A stretch of DNA of 27,528 bases from a virus, in the IMG/VR virus record IMGVR_UViG_3300029448_000332, positions 1 through 27,528 of that record. The stretch is one strand, 5' to 3'. Every line of letters begins with the position of its first letter. Positions within the stretch are counted from its first letter, which is position 1. The translations under genes were made by a program, and so were the position numbers. The notes beneath the pieces are model-generated. The model ran no database searches and had not been told where the DNA came from. It saw nothing but the letters and a program-made list of their open reading frames with translations. This document shows, piece by piece, positions 6,011 to 13,491 of the stretch.

Positions 6011-7998
6011 AAAAAACCAATAAAAAACCGAGTAGCAATACAGGGTTAAAATTTATTAACCTAAACACGTATACCTCGCCAGAAATTATAGAAGACAAAA
6101 ACCAAAGCTGGGTTTCGTATGGCTCTGACAATGACTACTACGGTTATTTAAATGACTTATTTAATGGCTCGCCTACAAATTCGGCAGCTATTAACGGAAT
6201 AGCACAGCTTATTGCTGGTCGAGGCGTAGACGCTACAGACAGCTCGAAAAACCCAAACGGTTACGCTGTAATGAAAAAGCTATTTACAGACGAATGTTTG
6301 CACAGGGTAGCTATTGACTTAAAACTATTCGGACAGGCAAGCGTCCAGGTTATTTACAATGAAGAGCGCACACAAATAGTACAAGTCGAGCATTTTCCTA
6401 TAGAGACGCTTAGACCAGAGCGTTGCAACGAAGACGGCGAAATTGAGGTTTACTATTACTCTAACGACTGGCAAGACGTAAAAAACAAAAGCGAATTAAA
6501 ACGTATACCAGCTTTCGGAATGTCAACAGAGCCTATAGAAATACTATGTATTAAACCCTACAAGCCTGGCTTTTATTATTTTTCGCCACCAGACTACCAA
6601 GGCGCATGTCAATATATAGAAATGGAAACCGAAATTTCAAATTTTCACTTAAACAGCTTGCTAAACGGAATGTCGCCAAGTCTTTTAATGAATATGAATA
6701 GCGGCATACCAGACGAAGAGACGCAAAGGGAAATAGAACAAAAAATTTATCAAAAATATACTGGCACGTCAAATAGTGGTCGCATAATTTTAGCCTTTAA
6801 TAATGGTGCTGAAGAGCAAGCGACTATAGAGACGGTGCAACTATCGGACGCACACCAACAATACCAGTTTTTAAGTAGTGAAAGCGGCTTGAAAATTTTG
6901 GTAGGTCATAGGATTACTAGTCCGTTATTACTAGGTATTAAAAGCGACGGTAACGGTTTTTCGTCAAATGCCGACGAGCTAAAAAACAGCTCTATTTTAT
7001 TCGACAATACAGTAATTAGACCGTTTCAAGACTTAATTTTGAAAGCGTTTGACACTATACTAGCATTTAACGACGTTAGCTTAAACCTATATATTAAGAC
7101 ACTACAGCCGCTAGAGTTTGTAGACTTAGAAAACGCTAACACAAAAGAAGAGGTCGAAGAGCAAACAGGGCAAAAATTATCTTTAAAAGCTGTAGAAATA
7201 GACGGAATAGTAGCGTATAGCACAAAAGAAGAGGCGGAAAAAGCTGCAAAAGAAAAAGGCTGCGGCGGACACCACGAAATGGAAAACGACGGCGTTACAT
7301 ATTATATGCCATGCGAAAGCCACGACTTAAAAGCACCCTGTTGGGACGGTTACGAGCAAATAGGCACAAAAATAAAAGACGGCAAAGAAGTGCCAAACTG
7401 TGTGCCTATGTCGGCAGCGGACGAAATTCGCCAAAAACTTTATGAAAGGCTTATGGAAATAGGCGAAGACGAAGACCTAGAAAACTACGACTTAATAGAC
7501 GCTAGACCAGCAAACGAATACGACGCAGACGTAAGAGACGGTTTAAACCTAGCTAGCGTAGTACGTAGCACACCTAGTAAAAAAAGCGAGCAAGACACGT
7601 TAATTTTAAAAGTGCGTTATGCTTATATGGGTAACAACAACCCACAGCGAGAGTTTTGTAAGAAAATGTGGAATGCTAAAAAAGTATACCGAGTAGAGGA
7701 CTTAGACAGCGACAACCCAAACTATAACGGAAACGCTAACGGCGTAAACCCAGGCTTAGGCATAGACGGTGCGGACAATTACAATATATTTTTATATAAA
7801 GGCGGCGCAAACTGTAGGCATTATTTCGAGCGTAGAACGTATTTAAGAAAAAACAACAAAAAAATTACAGTTACAGAGGCTATTAAGAAAATTAACGAGC
7901 TTGACCCTAGCTTACGCAAAGAGGCACGCATTGTTAAAAACCCAAAAGAGGTAGCTATGTACCCAGCAGACATGCCAAACAACGGTTATTACAGATAA
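6007..7998 (+). CDS. Portal protein with Cys/His-rich and head-morphogenesis-like C-terminal extension
   Basis: A 663-aa protein. Residues 1 to about 390 are the portal core of the Bacteroidota siphophage type: SWVSYGSDNDYYGYLNDLFNGSP, NSAAINGIAQLIAGRG, then LKLFGQASVQVIY, a stem helix region and HRITSPLLLGIKSDGNGFSSN. Residues about 415-467 hold a Cys/His-rich stretch (C419, H422, H423, C436, H439, C445, C465) that may bind metal, with PCWDGYEQIGTK and PNCVP motifs seen in other phage head proteins. Residues about 520-663 form another domain with REFCKKM (C551), VYRVEDLD, GADNYNIFLYKGGANCRHYFERRTY (C603), and a PADMPNNGYYR end. The portal forms the dodecameric vertex through which DNA passes. 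The extension may act in head morphogenesis; similar sequence occurs at portal C termini in relatives, so the fusion is probably not unique. Confidence 0.87.
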   Translation: MKKTNKKPSSNTGLKFINLNTYTSPEIIEDKNQSWVSYGSDNDYYGYLNDLFNGSPTNSAAINGIAQLIAGRGVDATDSSKNPNGYAVMKKLFTDECLHRVAIDLKLFGQASVQVIYNEERTQIVQVEHFPIETLRPERCNEDGEIEVYYYSNDWQDVKNKSELKRIPAFGMSTEPIEILCIKPYKPGFYYFSPPDYQGACQYIEMETEISNFHLNSLLNGMSPSLLMNMNSGIPDEETQREIEQKIYQKYTGTSNSGRIILAFNNGAEEQATIETVQLSDAHQQYQFLSSESGLKILVGHRITSPLLLGIKSDGNGFSSNADELKNSSILFDNTVIRPFQDLILKAFDTILAFNDVSLNLYIKTLQPLEFVDLENANTKEEVEEQTGQKLSLKAVEIDGIVAYSTKEEAEKAAKEKGCGGHHEMENDGVTYYMPCESHDLKAPCWDGYEQIGTKIKDGKEVPNCVPMSAADEIRQKLYERLMEIGEDEDLENYDLIDARPANEYDADVRDGLNLASVVRSTPSKKSEQDTLILKVRYAYMGNNNPQREFCKKMWNAKKVYRVEDLDSDNPNYNGNANGVNPGLGIDGADNYNIFLYKGGANCRHYFERRTYLRKNNKKITVTEAIKKINELDPSLRKEARIVKNPKEVAMYPADMPNNGYYR

Positions 7999-8002
7999 AA
8001 TT

Positions 8003-8524
8003 ATGGCGACAGCATTATTCATAAATAGAACAGACCTAGTAAAAAACACTATAATAAACGGAAACGTAGACACCGACTTATTTTTGCAGTCGGTAAAATT
8101 AGCGCAACAAACGCATATTTTGCAGTATTGCGGCTCGGCGTTATATGATCAAATTTCAAACAAAATACTAGCTAGTCAAGCGGACGTTCCAGTTCCTATA
8201 GATGCAGACACCGAGGCATTACTAAAAGACTATTTACAGCCTATGCTTATACATTTTAGTATGGTCGACTATTTGCCTTTTTGCAGTTTTCAAATTAAAA
8301 ATGGTGGTTTATTCAAAACTACTAGTGAGACAGGCGCAAACGTAAATAAAGACGAGGTCGACTATTTAGTGCAAAAACACCGTAGTAGTGCCGAGTTTTA
8401 CACTAGACGTTTTATTGACTATATGAGTTTTAACGCATCGGCAAAATTTCCAAAGTATTACGAAAACAGAAACGAGCAAATGCAGCCAGAAAAAAGCGCA
8501 GCATTTACAGGCTGGGTATTATGA
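8003..8524 (+). CDS. Head-tail connector protein (DUF6712-like)
   Basis: A 173-aa helical protein: ALFINRTDLVKNTIINGNVD, then DLFLQSVKLAQQTHILQYCG, LYDQISNKI, LLKDYLQPMLIHFSMVDYLPF and a C-terminal YYENRNEQMQPEKS. This pattern (FINR.DL......I......D........QD..I...LG..LYD.I) is that of the DUF6712-type Bacteroidota phage family, regarded as head-completion or connector proteins. It lies 4 nt after the portal gene, as connector genes usually do. The stop overlaps the next short ORF (TTATGA). Confidence 0.75.
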   Translation: MATALFINRTDLVKNTIINGNVDTDLFLQSVKLAQQTHILQYCGSALYDQISNKILASQADVPVPIDADTEALLKDYLQPMLIHFSMVDYLPFCSFQIKNGGLFKTTSETGANVNKDEVDYLVQKHRSSAEFYTRRFIDYMSFNASAKFPKYYENRNEQMQPEKSAAFTGWVL

Positions 8525-8622
8525 AAAAAGAGTATAAAATAAAAAACATAAACGTAAAAAAGCTAGTTAGCTACTTACGTAAGCAAAAAAAAGAAAATGG
8601 CAAATACAATAAACTGGGGTAA
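8521..8622 (+). CDS. Very small basic protein (33 aa), tentative
   Basis: ATG at 8521 overlaps the stop of the connector gene (ATGA) and the ORF ends at 8622, 26 nt inside the next gene. The product is strongly basic: MKKEYKIKNINVKKLVSYLRK and a Lys-rich tail. The coupling and codon use look real, but at 33 aa without a known relative it could also be chance reading of the AT-rich linker. Confidence 0.4.
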   Translation: MKKEYKIKNINVKKLVSYLRKQKKENGKYNKLG

Positions 8623-9085
8623 AATTTATTGCTATATGTCCGACTGGTACAGCTGGGGGGACGTGCAAAACAAAAAGAGCATACAAAACGTAGCTGCACC
8701 AGACTGTTTAGTAGAACAAGTAGCTTGCGGTGGCGAGAGTAGTTTTAGTGGTGGGCAAACGTTTCCTACATTTTTGAATATAAACCTAGGTACTGGCACA
8801 GGCGTAGTAACACTTACTTTTGATGCTTACGGAATACCAGACAAATTCGAGGTATGGTTTGACGGCAATAAAGTTATAGATACTGGCTACAGAGGCGACG
8901 CATTTAGACAGGCTGAATTAGACGCAGCTTTAGCCGAGAGAGGCTTGCCAAGCGAGCCAATAGTAGGTGCGCCATTTGGTACAGCTACCTTTAATAAAAC
9001 GACAACAACGCAAACGGCACAAATTAGAGTATACGCACCTATAACCAATACAGGCTGGATAACCGAATTGAGCTGTCCTGTTTAA
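8597..9085 (+). CDS. Beta-rich virion surface protein, possible adhesin or fibre component
   Basis: A 162-aa protein: INWGKIYCYMSDWYSWGD, then a beta-sandwich-like part with VVTLTFDAYGIPDKFEVWFD, GNKVIDTGYRGDA, AALAERGLPSEP, GTATFNKTTTTQTAQIRVYAP and a final GWITELSCPV. I recognise the block PDKF...G..VIDTGYRG...Q..L..AL...GLP...I.G...GT..F.K......V.VYAP from proteins of Bacteroidota phages and prophages near fibre genes; it may be a carbohydrate- or cell-surface-binding module. No signal peptide. It sits directly before the long fibre gene, in keeping with a host-contact role, but no function is proven. Confidence 0.65.
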   Translation: MANTINWGKIYCYMSDWYSWGDVQNKKSIQNVAAPDCLVEQVACGGESSFSGGQTFPTFLNINLGTGTGVVTLTFDAYGIPDKFEVWFDGNKVIDTGYRGDAFRQAELDAALAERGLPSEPIVGAPFGTATFNKTTTTQTAQIRVYAPITNTGWITELSCPV

Positions 9086-9102
9086 TAATATAAAAAAAAG
9101 AT

Positions 9103-11124
9103 ATGAGTTCATTAACTAATAAAAAAATTAGCAGCACGTATAAAGGTTTACTAAAAACCGCAGACGAAAGCACGCTATCGGCAACACCAAAAGCCATAAC
9201 AGACGGCGACGGAAATAATTCTGGCGTACTTTTAGACAATAGCGGAAACTTAAAAGTAAATAATACTGTAGAGTTTGGCAACCTTAAAGACGCTGGCGAA
9301 GACATTACTATTGAAAAATTTGTTGACGAGGCAGACGGCATAGCAAACAATGACAACGACACTAGCCTACCAACTAGCGCAGCTGTAAAAGACTATGTAG
9401 ACAATACTATAACAGCCGAAGACTTAGACTTTAGCGGTAATAACGGCACAGGCGACGTAGACCTAGACAGCGAGTTTTTTGCTATTACAGGATCAAACGG
9501 CATAACGACTACAGCTTTAGACAATACGCTAGACATTGACGGTAGTACGTTACAAACGGCTATAAACACCAATACATCAAACATAGCTACAAACGTTACT
9601 GATATTGCTACAAACGTTAGCGACATAGCTACAAACGCTGGAAATATAGCTACAAACGCAAACGGTATTTCTACGAATGCAACTAACATACAAAACAATA
9701 GGGACGACATAGACGACCAAGAAGTCTTAATACAAACTAACCAAGCTAACATAGCAACTAACGTTACAAACATAGCAACAAATACAGCTGACATTACAAC
9801 TAACGAGGCTAACATAAGCACAAATACAGCTAACATTGCTACTAACACCACAAACATTGCTACGAATACTGGTAATATAAGTCAAAACAGTACAGATATT
9901 GCTACCAACGCAACAAACATAGCTAGCAACGATACCGATATTTCGGCTTTACAAACAAACGTAGGCACAAACACTAGTAACATAAGCACCAACACGTCGA
10001 ATATATCTAGCAATACTACAAATATAGGGACTAACACTAGTAATATAGCTACTAACGCTGCGGACATCGCAACAAATGTAGGTAACATAACTACTAACGC
10101 TACAAATATATCAACTAACGCAGCTGGGGTTTCTACAAACGCAACAGCTATTTCAACTAATGCTACCAACATTGCAACTAACACAGGCAGTATAAGTACG
10201 AATGCGACTGGCATTTCTACAAATTCGAATGATATATATAACAACATTGGGGATATATCGACAAATGAGGAAAACATTAACTTAAATACAATAGCTATAA
10301 CAGGCAAAGTTTCTAAGCAAGGGGACACAATGACAGGCGACTTGACCGTTAACGCAAACCTAAACGTTGGCGGTATTAGTGATACACGCTTTATTAAAGC
10401 AACTGACGCAAGCGGTAATGATGTTTTAAAAGTAGAAAAAACCTTTGATGATGTTAACTTATACCTAAACGACAATAATTCATCGAATAACGATAGTAAA
10501 ATAGTATTTCAAAGCGCAAGAGCAAACAACAATACATATATTGGTAATTTTAACACCTATGACGACGGCGACGAAAGCCACAATATAAGTTTTAATGTGG
10601 ACGGCTCTAGTTATTTGTCTTTAGGTTATAATGAAATTCAAGGTACACCGCAACTTGTAACATCGTATAAGCCTATTTTTGCTCAAGACGGCATCTATTT
10701 TGGTACTACAAGTGTTACTAAAAAATTAGACGATTACGAAGAGGGTACATTTATTCCTACCCTTACTTTGAGTGGAACACAGACAAGTATTAGTTTTAAA
10801 GAGGGAAAATATACTAAAATAGGCGATACTGTGTTTGTTCAAATTAGAATTAGAGACGCTGTTTCCGAAAACCAATTTAACACTGTAGTAAATTGCACCA
10901 ACTTACCGTACACTGTTTTAGATACAATTGAAAGTACTTTTATAGTCGGTTCTGCACTTGGTACTAATTATCTAAGCAGCTCAACTTATGCTGGGAGGCA
11001 GTATTGTTACGCAGCAGATAATTCAACACTTCTAAATTTTAGGAATGGACAATTAACTGGAATAGCCTTTGAGTCAGACGGTCAAACAGAAGTTTCAGCA
11101 TCTATAATTTACAAAACATCTTAA
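9103..11124 (+). CDS. Tail fibre / receptor-binding protein with heptad-repeat shaft
   Basis: A 673-aa protein. Residues 1-150 form an N-terminal attachment part (KISSTYKGLLKTADESTLSA, SLPTSAAVKDYVDN). Residues about 153-400 are more than 30 seven-residue repeats of the NIATNxT type, a pattern of trimeric coiled-coil or YadA-like stalks. KVSKQGDTMTGDLTV (about 402-416) is a common fibre hinge motif. The remainder is a receptor-binding head; from about residue 543 it has DDYEEGTFIPTLTL and FKEGKYTKIGDTVFVQI, found at the ends of many phage fibres. The last part (about 10,611-11,124) uses more GAT and TCA codons and contains no CTAG tetramer, unlike the rest of the genome, suggesting exchange of the tip. 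Expected to bind the host surface. Confidence 0.85.
   Translation: MSSLTNKKISSTYKGLLKTADESTLSATPKAITDGDGNNSGVLLDNSGNLKVNNTVEFGNLKDAGEDITIEKFVDEADGIANNDNDTSLPTSAAVKDYVDNTITAEDLDFSGNNGTGDVDLDSEFFAITGSNGITTTALDNTLDIDGSTLQTAINTNTSNIATNVTDIATNVSDIATNAGNIATNANGISTNATNIQNNRDDIDDQEVLIQTNQANIATNVTNIATNTADITTNEANISTNTANIATNTTNIATNTGNISQNSTDIATNATNIASNDTDISALQTNVGTNTSNISTNTSNISSNTTNIGTNTSNIATNAADIATNVGNITTNATNISTNAAGVSTNATAISTNATNIATNTGSISTNATGISTNSNDIYNNIGDISTNEENINLNTIAITGKVSKQGDTMTGDLTVNANLNVGGISDTRFIKATDASGNDVLKVEKTFDDVNLYLNDNNSSNNDSKIVFQSARANNNTYIGNFNTYDDGDESHNISFNVDGSSYLSLGYNEIQGTPQLVTSYKPIFAQDGIYFGTTSVTKKLDDYEEGTFIPTLTLSGTQTSISFKEGKYTKIGDTVFVQIRIRDAVSENQFNTVVNCTNLPYTVLDTIESTFIVGSALGTNYLSSSTYAGRQYCYAADNSTLLNFRNGQLTGIAFESDGQTEVSASIIYKTS
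9559..10302 (+). repeat. Protein-level heptad repeats in the fibre shaft
   Basis: About 35 repeats of 21 bp encode NIATNxT-like heptads. At DNA level the units vary at synonymous sites (for example aacatagctacaaac, gatattgctacaaac and aatatagctactaac), so they are not close tandem copies. This region is coding and is not CRISPR. Confidence 0.9.
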
Positions 11125-11135
11125 ATAAATAAAAA

Positions 11136-11378
11136 ATGGCTTTAGCAAAAACAAGAAAATTAAATAAAATAGAAATTGTAGGAAGTTTTAAACACCTACA
11201 AGCACGTTACGAAATTAAAGTAACAGACGGCGAACAAGTAATAGCAACATCTTACGAAAGAGAAAGCTATGCACCAAACGTAGAAATAACAGACCTACCA
11301 ACAGAGCTACAGTCTTACGCTACAATAGCCTGGACAGACGAAGTAATTTCTGCATACAACGAACATATAGCTGAATAA
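11136..11378 (+). CDS. Small protein downstream of the fibre gene
   Basis: An 80-aa protein, MALAKTRKLNKIEIVGSFKHLQ, then ARYEIKVTDGEQVIATSYERE and DLPTELQSYATIAWTDEVISAY. I recall short proteins of this kind (KI.....F..I.VR....I.D.....) next to fibre genes in phages infecting Bacteroidota and cyanobacteria, without known function; fibre assembly or a minor tail part are possible. It starts 11 nt after the fibre gene and its stop overlaps the next ATG (TAATG). Composition returns to the genome norm here, so the anomalous stretch ends with the fibre. Confidence 0.65.
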   Translation: MALAKTRKLNKIEIVGSFKHLQARYEIKVTDGEQVIATSYERESYAPNVEITDLPTELQSYATIAWTDEVISAYNEHIAE

Positions 11379-11533
11379 TGGACACTACAAGTTTGAAAAT
11401 ATATGCTTTCAACCTTTCGGCTATGACTGTAAGCTCTTTAAATTTAGTAGAAGACAGTCTAAAAATACTTTTGTTAATATGCACCATAGGCTACACGCTA
11501 CAAAAATGGTACGAAATGCGTAAAAAAAAGTAG
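11378..11533 (+). CDS. Small single-span membrane protein, holin-like
   Basis: A 51-aa protein, start overlapping the preceding stop (TAATG). N-terminal MDTTSLKIYAFNLSAM, a hydrophobic segment at about 26-41 (LKILLLICTIGYT), then QKWYEMRKKK, a strongly basic C-terminal end. One membrane helix with a positive tail, 44 bp upstream of the amidase gene, is typical of small holins or pinholins and of a short conserved membrane protein seen before lysis genes in Bacteroidota phages. It might be a holin, a regulator of holin 12152-12547, or a spanin-like accessory; the sequence cannot separate these. Confidence 0.6.
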   Translation: MDTTSLKIYAFNLSAMTVSSLNLVEDSLKILLLICTIGYTLQKWYEMRKKK

Positions 11534-11577
11534 ATAAAATAAACAAAAGTCATAACTCTAGGACATTGTAATAACCT

Positions 11578-12000
11578 ATGCGTAAAATAAGAAAAATTAT
11601 AGTCCATTGTACGGCTACGCCAGAGGGTAGGGACGTTACTATAAACGAAGTACGCCGCTGGCACGTCGAAGAGCGAGGCTGGCGAAACGTAGGCTACCAT
11701 TTTTTAATACGCTTAGACGGCACAATAGAAGAGGGCAGACCTATAGAGCAAACAGGCGCACACACAAAAGGTCATAATTGGGACAGCATCGGTATTGCTT
11801 ACGTAGGCGGTATGTCTAGCGACTTAAAAGAGTCAAAAGACACACGCACCGACAAGCAAAAAGACAGCTTAATTGACTTACTATGCCAGCTGCATGACAA
11901 TTACGGCGGCATTATATACGGACATAGAGACTTTAGCGACAAAAAATGTCCGAGTTTTGATCCTAAAAAAGAATACGAAAATATAAGCAACCGTTTTTAA
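11578..12000 (+). CDS. N-acetylmuramoyl-L-alanine amidase (endolysin), T7-lysozyme type
   Basis: A 140-aa single-domain Amidase_2 enzyme that cuts the bond between N-acetylmuramic acid and L-alanine in peptidoglycan. Zinc ligands visible: H10 (VHCTAT), H116 (YGHRDF) and C124 (KKCPSFD); Y40 (NVGYHF) and K122 match the catalytic Tyr and Lys of T7 lysozyme. No signal peptide and no separate cell-wall-binding domain, so it needs a holin for access, in keeping with the flanking membrane proteins. Length is normal for the family. T7 lysozyme also inhibits T7 RNA polymerase, but no such polymerase exists here. Confidence 0.95.
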   Translation: MRKIRKIIVHCTATPEGRDVTINEVRRWHVEERGWRNVGYHFLIRLDGTIEEGRPIEQTGAHTKGHNWDSIGIAYVGGMSSDLKESKDTRTDKQKDSLIDLLCQLHDNYGGIIYGHRDFSDKKCPSFDPKKEYENISNRF

Positions 12001-12155
12001 TGGCATATAGTTTTAGCATAATATCGTTAATACCTACAGGAATGGTAATAGGGTGGTCGTTTTACCCTAGAGACAAAAAAAATAATTACAGCGAGGTTAA
12101 TTTATATTTACTTTTTATACAATTACAATTTCGCTGGGCAAACGTAGCACTATGA
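12000..12155 (+). CDS. Small hypothetical protein of the lysis cluster
   Basis: A 51-aa ORF with start overlapping the amidase stop (TAATGG) and end overlapping the next start (ATGA). It reads MAYSFSIISLIPTGMVIGWSF, then YPRDKKNNYSEVNLYLLFIQLQFRW. Short proteins of this kind (FS.I.......GW..Y........Y.E...YL..F.L.W.W) occur in Bacteroidota phages near lysis or replication genes; the function is unknown. The moderately hydrophobic N terminus is not a convincing membrane span. Coupling on both sides supports that it is translated. Confidence 0.6.
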   Translation: MAYSFSIISLIPTGMVIGWSFYPRDKKNNYSEVNLYLLFIQLQFRWANVAL

Positions 12156-12547
12156 AAAAAATAATAGACTGGTTTTCTACAGGCGTAATAGGCGAAATAG
12201 GCAAAGTAATAGACAACCTATTTACAAACGACGAAGAGCGTATACACGCTAAAAACGAAATACTAAAAGTATTAAAAGAGCAACAGCTAGAATTACAAAA
12301 ACTACAGACTGAAATAATAGTAGCCGAGGCAAACGGTAACTGGCTACAACGCAGCTGGCGTCCTATCTTAATGCTAGCCTTTGGTTTTATAGTTATTTAT
12401 GTAAAGTTTGTAGCACCATTATTTGACTTAGCAATACCAGAATTAGAAAACGAGTTTTGGAATTTACTGCAAATAGGAATAGGCGGCTATGTAATAGGGC
12501 GTACAGGCGAGAAAATAGCAAAGGAATACGCTAGCACCAAAAAGTAA
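12152..12547 (+). CDS. Holin, 3TM gene-transfer-release type
   Basis: A 131-aa protein with an N-terminal amphipathic segment (IDWFSTGVIGEIGKVIDNLF), a charged helix (about 28-60), the motif NGNWLQRSWRPILM at 61-74, a membrane span about 70-92 and a second hydrophobic stretch about 103-117 (LLQIGIGGYVIG), ending GRTGEKIAKE. This is the layout of the 'holin of 3TMs, for gene-transfer release' family. It is expected to open the inner membrane for the amidase. It is the last gene of the late region and is followed by a weak hairpin and a repeat-rich gap. Confidence 0.85.
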   Translation: MKKIIDWFSTGVIGEIGKVIDNLFTNDEERIHAKNEILKVLKEQQLELQKLQTEIIVAEANGNWLQRSWRPILMLAFGFIVIYVKFVAPLFDLAIPELENEFWNLLQIGIGGYVIGRTGEKIAKEYASTKK

Positions 12548-12553
12548 TTTAAG

Positions 12554-12570
12554 AGGCTTAAAAGCCTTTA
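12554..12570 (+). terminator. Weak hairpin after the holin gene
   Basis: AGGCT (12554-12558) pairs with AGCCT (12563-12567) around a TAAA loop and is followed by only three T. It may stop some late transcription before the repeat region. Confidence 0.45.
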
Positions 12571-12572
12571 TA

Positions 12573-12659
12573 CTAGTATATACGAGTAGACTAGTATATA
12601 GTAGTATATGTATATAGTAGTCTAGTATATAGTAGTATGCTAGTATATAGTAGTATAAA
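12573..12659. repeat. Iteron-like repeats between lysis and early genes
   Basis: CTAGTATATA occurs four times (starts 12573, 12591, 12622, 12640; spacing 18, 31, 18) and TATATAGTAG four times (12595, 12611, 12626, 12644). Together they form repeated units of CTAGTATATAGTAGTAT. They lie in a non-coding gap of 185 bp. This looks like a set of binding sites, for a replication initiator or a transcription regulator. Confidence 0.85.
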
Positions 12660-12732
12660 ATATGAATACTTTGCTTAACTGCAAATTTTTTTTTGAGTTT
12701 TTTTTTAATTATTTATTTTTACTTTTACACTT
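12660..12732. other. T-rich tract downstream of the iterons
   Basis: This rest of the gap holds T9 and T10 runs and TTAATTATTTATTTTTAC just before the next gene. It could be the easily melted part of an origin. No convincing promoter or terminator hairpin is visible, although an early promoter is expected somewhere in this gap. Confidence 0.4.
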
Positions 12733-12960
12733 ATGGAATTACAAGACAGAGTACTAAAAATTGTAGGTTACAAAACCTGGACGGACAAACGCAAAGTCGA
12801 TGCACTACTAGAAATTGATGCTACAGCGTATACTAATTTAGGGACAGACAGCACCAAAACAGAAATAGAGCGTACTAAAAAAGATAGTCGTTTTATATAT
12901 CGTGCAATAAAAAGCATAGACGAAAAACTAGGCAAAGAGCTACTATTTACTCAATGCTAG
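12733..12960 (+). CDS. Small conserved hypothetical protein, first gene of the early region
   Basis: A 75-aa protein, MELQDRVLKIVGYKTWTDKR, then KVDALLEIDATAYTNLGTDST and a basic helical end (RFIYRAIKSIDEKLGK). I recall close relatives (LQDR.LKI.GYKTW..KRKVD.LL.ID...Y.NLG.DST) in marine Bacteroidota phages, usually next to the NinG-like gene, but no function. It sits directly after the repeat gap and its TAG is immediately followed by the ATG of the NinG-like gene, so the two are coupled. No catalytic motif is visible. Confidence 0.75.
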   Translation: MELQDRVLKIVGYKTWTDKRKVDALLEIDATAYTNLGTDSTKTEIERTKKDSRFIYRAIKSIDEKLGKELLFTQC

Positions 12961-13368
12961 ATGCGAGGCAAACCAACAGTAAGCAAACTAAAAAAGAAAC
13001 TAGATACTATATTTAGTAAGTATATACGTCTAAAAGATGCAGACAAAAACGGCTACGTCAAATGTTATACGTGCGGCGTAAAAAAATACTGGGAAAAAGA
13101 CGGCATGCAAGCTGGGCATTTTCTATCTAGAAAACATACGTCTACTCGTTTTGATCCTATGAATGTAAAGCCACAATGTTATTCGTGTAATTGTCATTTT
13201 TACGGCAGACAGTATGAGTTTGGCAGAAACCTAGACAAAGAGTTTGGCGAGGGTACAAGCGAGGCGTTACTACAAAAAAGCAGACAGACGCAAAAAAATA
13301 GTTTAGTAGACTTGCAAAACCTTATAGAATTATACACCAATAAATTAGACCAACTACTTAAAAAGTAG
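12961..13368 (+). CDS. ninG: NinG/Rap-like recombination nuclease
   Basis: A 135-aa protein of the lambda NinG (Rap) family, which acts on recombination junctions. Motifs: N-terminal basic helix (SKLKKKLDTIFSKYIRLKDAD), GYVKCYTCGVKKYW with C35 and C38, MQAGHFLSRKHTSTRFDPMNV with H53 in an HNH-like element, QCYSCNCHFYGRQYEFG with C73, C76 and C78, and a C-terminal helix. The paired cysteines probably bind zinc. The gene starts one base after the preceding stop and ends just before a terminator, forming a two-gene unit. It is probably part of the phage recombination set with 17444-18247 and 18247-18588. The length is shorter than lambda NinG (about 200 aa) but common for phage homologs. Confidence 0.85.
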   Translation: MRGKPTVSKLKKKLDTIFSKYIRLKDADKNGYVKCYTCGVKKYWEKDGMQAGHFLSRKHTSTRFDPMNVKPQCYSCNCHFYGRQYEFGRNLDKEFGEGTSEALLQKSRQTQKNSLVDLQNLIELYTNKLDQLLKK

Positions 13369-13417
13369 TATATTTGACGCCAGTAGCGACTTAGCTACAT
13401 TTTCTATTATATCGGAT

Positions 13418-13445
13418 AAAGGGCAGTTTTTTTAAGCTGCCTTTT
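13418..13445 (+). terminator. Intrinsic terminator after the NinG-like gene
   Basis: GGCAG (13422-13426) pairs with CTGCC (13437-13441), with flanking AAA and TTTT pairing around a bulged G, followed by T4. The loop is T-rich. The T tract overlaps the -33 element of the next promoter. Confidence 0.75.
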
Positions 13446-13472
13446 GTTTTTATTCACAATTTGTTTATATTG
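13442..13472 (+). promoter_or_regulatory. Bacteroidota-type promoter for the SSB-like genes
   Basis: TTTTG at 13442-13446, a 19-nt spacer, then TATATTG at 13466-13472. This fits the Bacteroidota housekeeping pattern (TTTG at -33, TAnnTTTG at -7) with one T missing in the -7 box. The same TATATTGCA box occurs at 21079. A start of transcription near 13479, shortly before the ATG at 13492, is predicted. Confidence 0.6.
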
Positions 13473-13491
13473 CAGCTTTAAACGATATAAT

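Noticed and set aside
9559-10302. CRISPR-like or tandem-repeat array
   Set aside because: The units are 21-bp codon-varied heptads in frame in a long ORF; there are no spacers and no constant palindromic repeat.
9393-10475. Long minus-strand ORFs opposite the fibre gene
   Set aside because: They mirror the repeats of the fibre shaft, have biased hydrophobic composition and no start context. All other minus-strand ORFs likewise lie opposite clear plus-strand genes.
13444-13491. Upstream start of the coiled-coil gene
   Set aside because: It would begin inside the terminator and the promoter; the ATG at 13492 fits the coiled-coil start.
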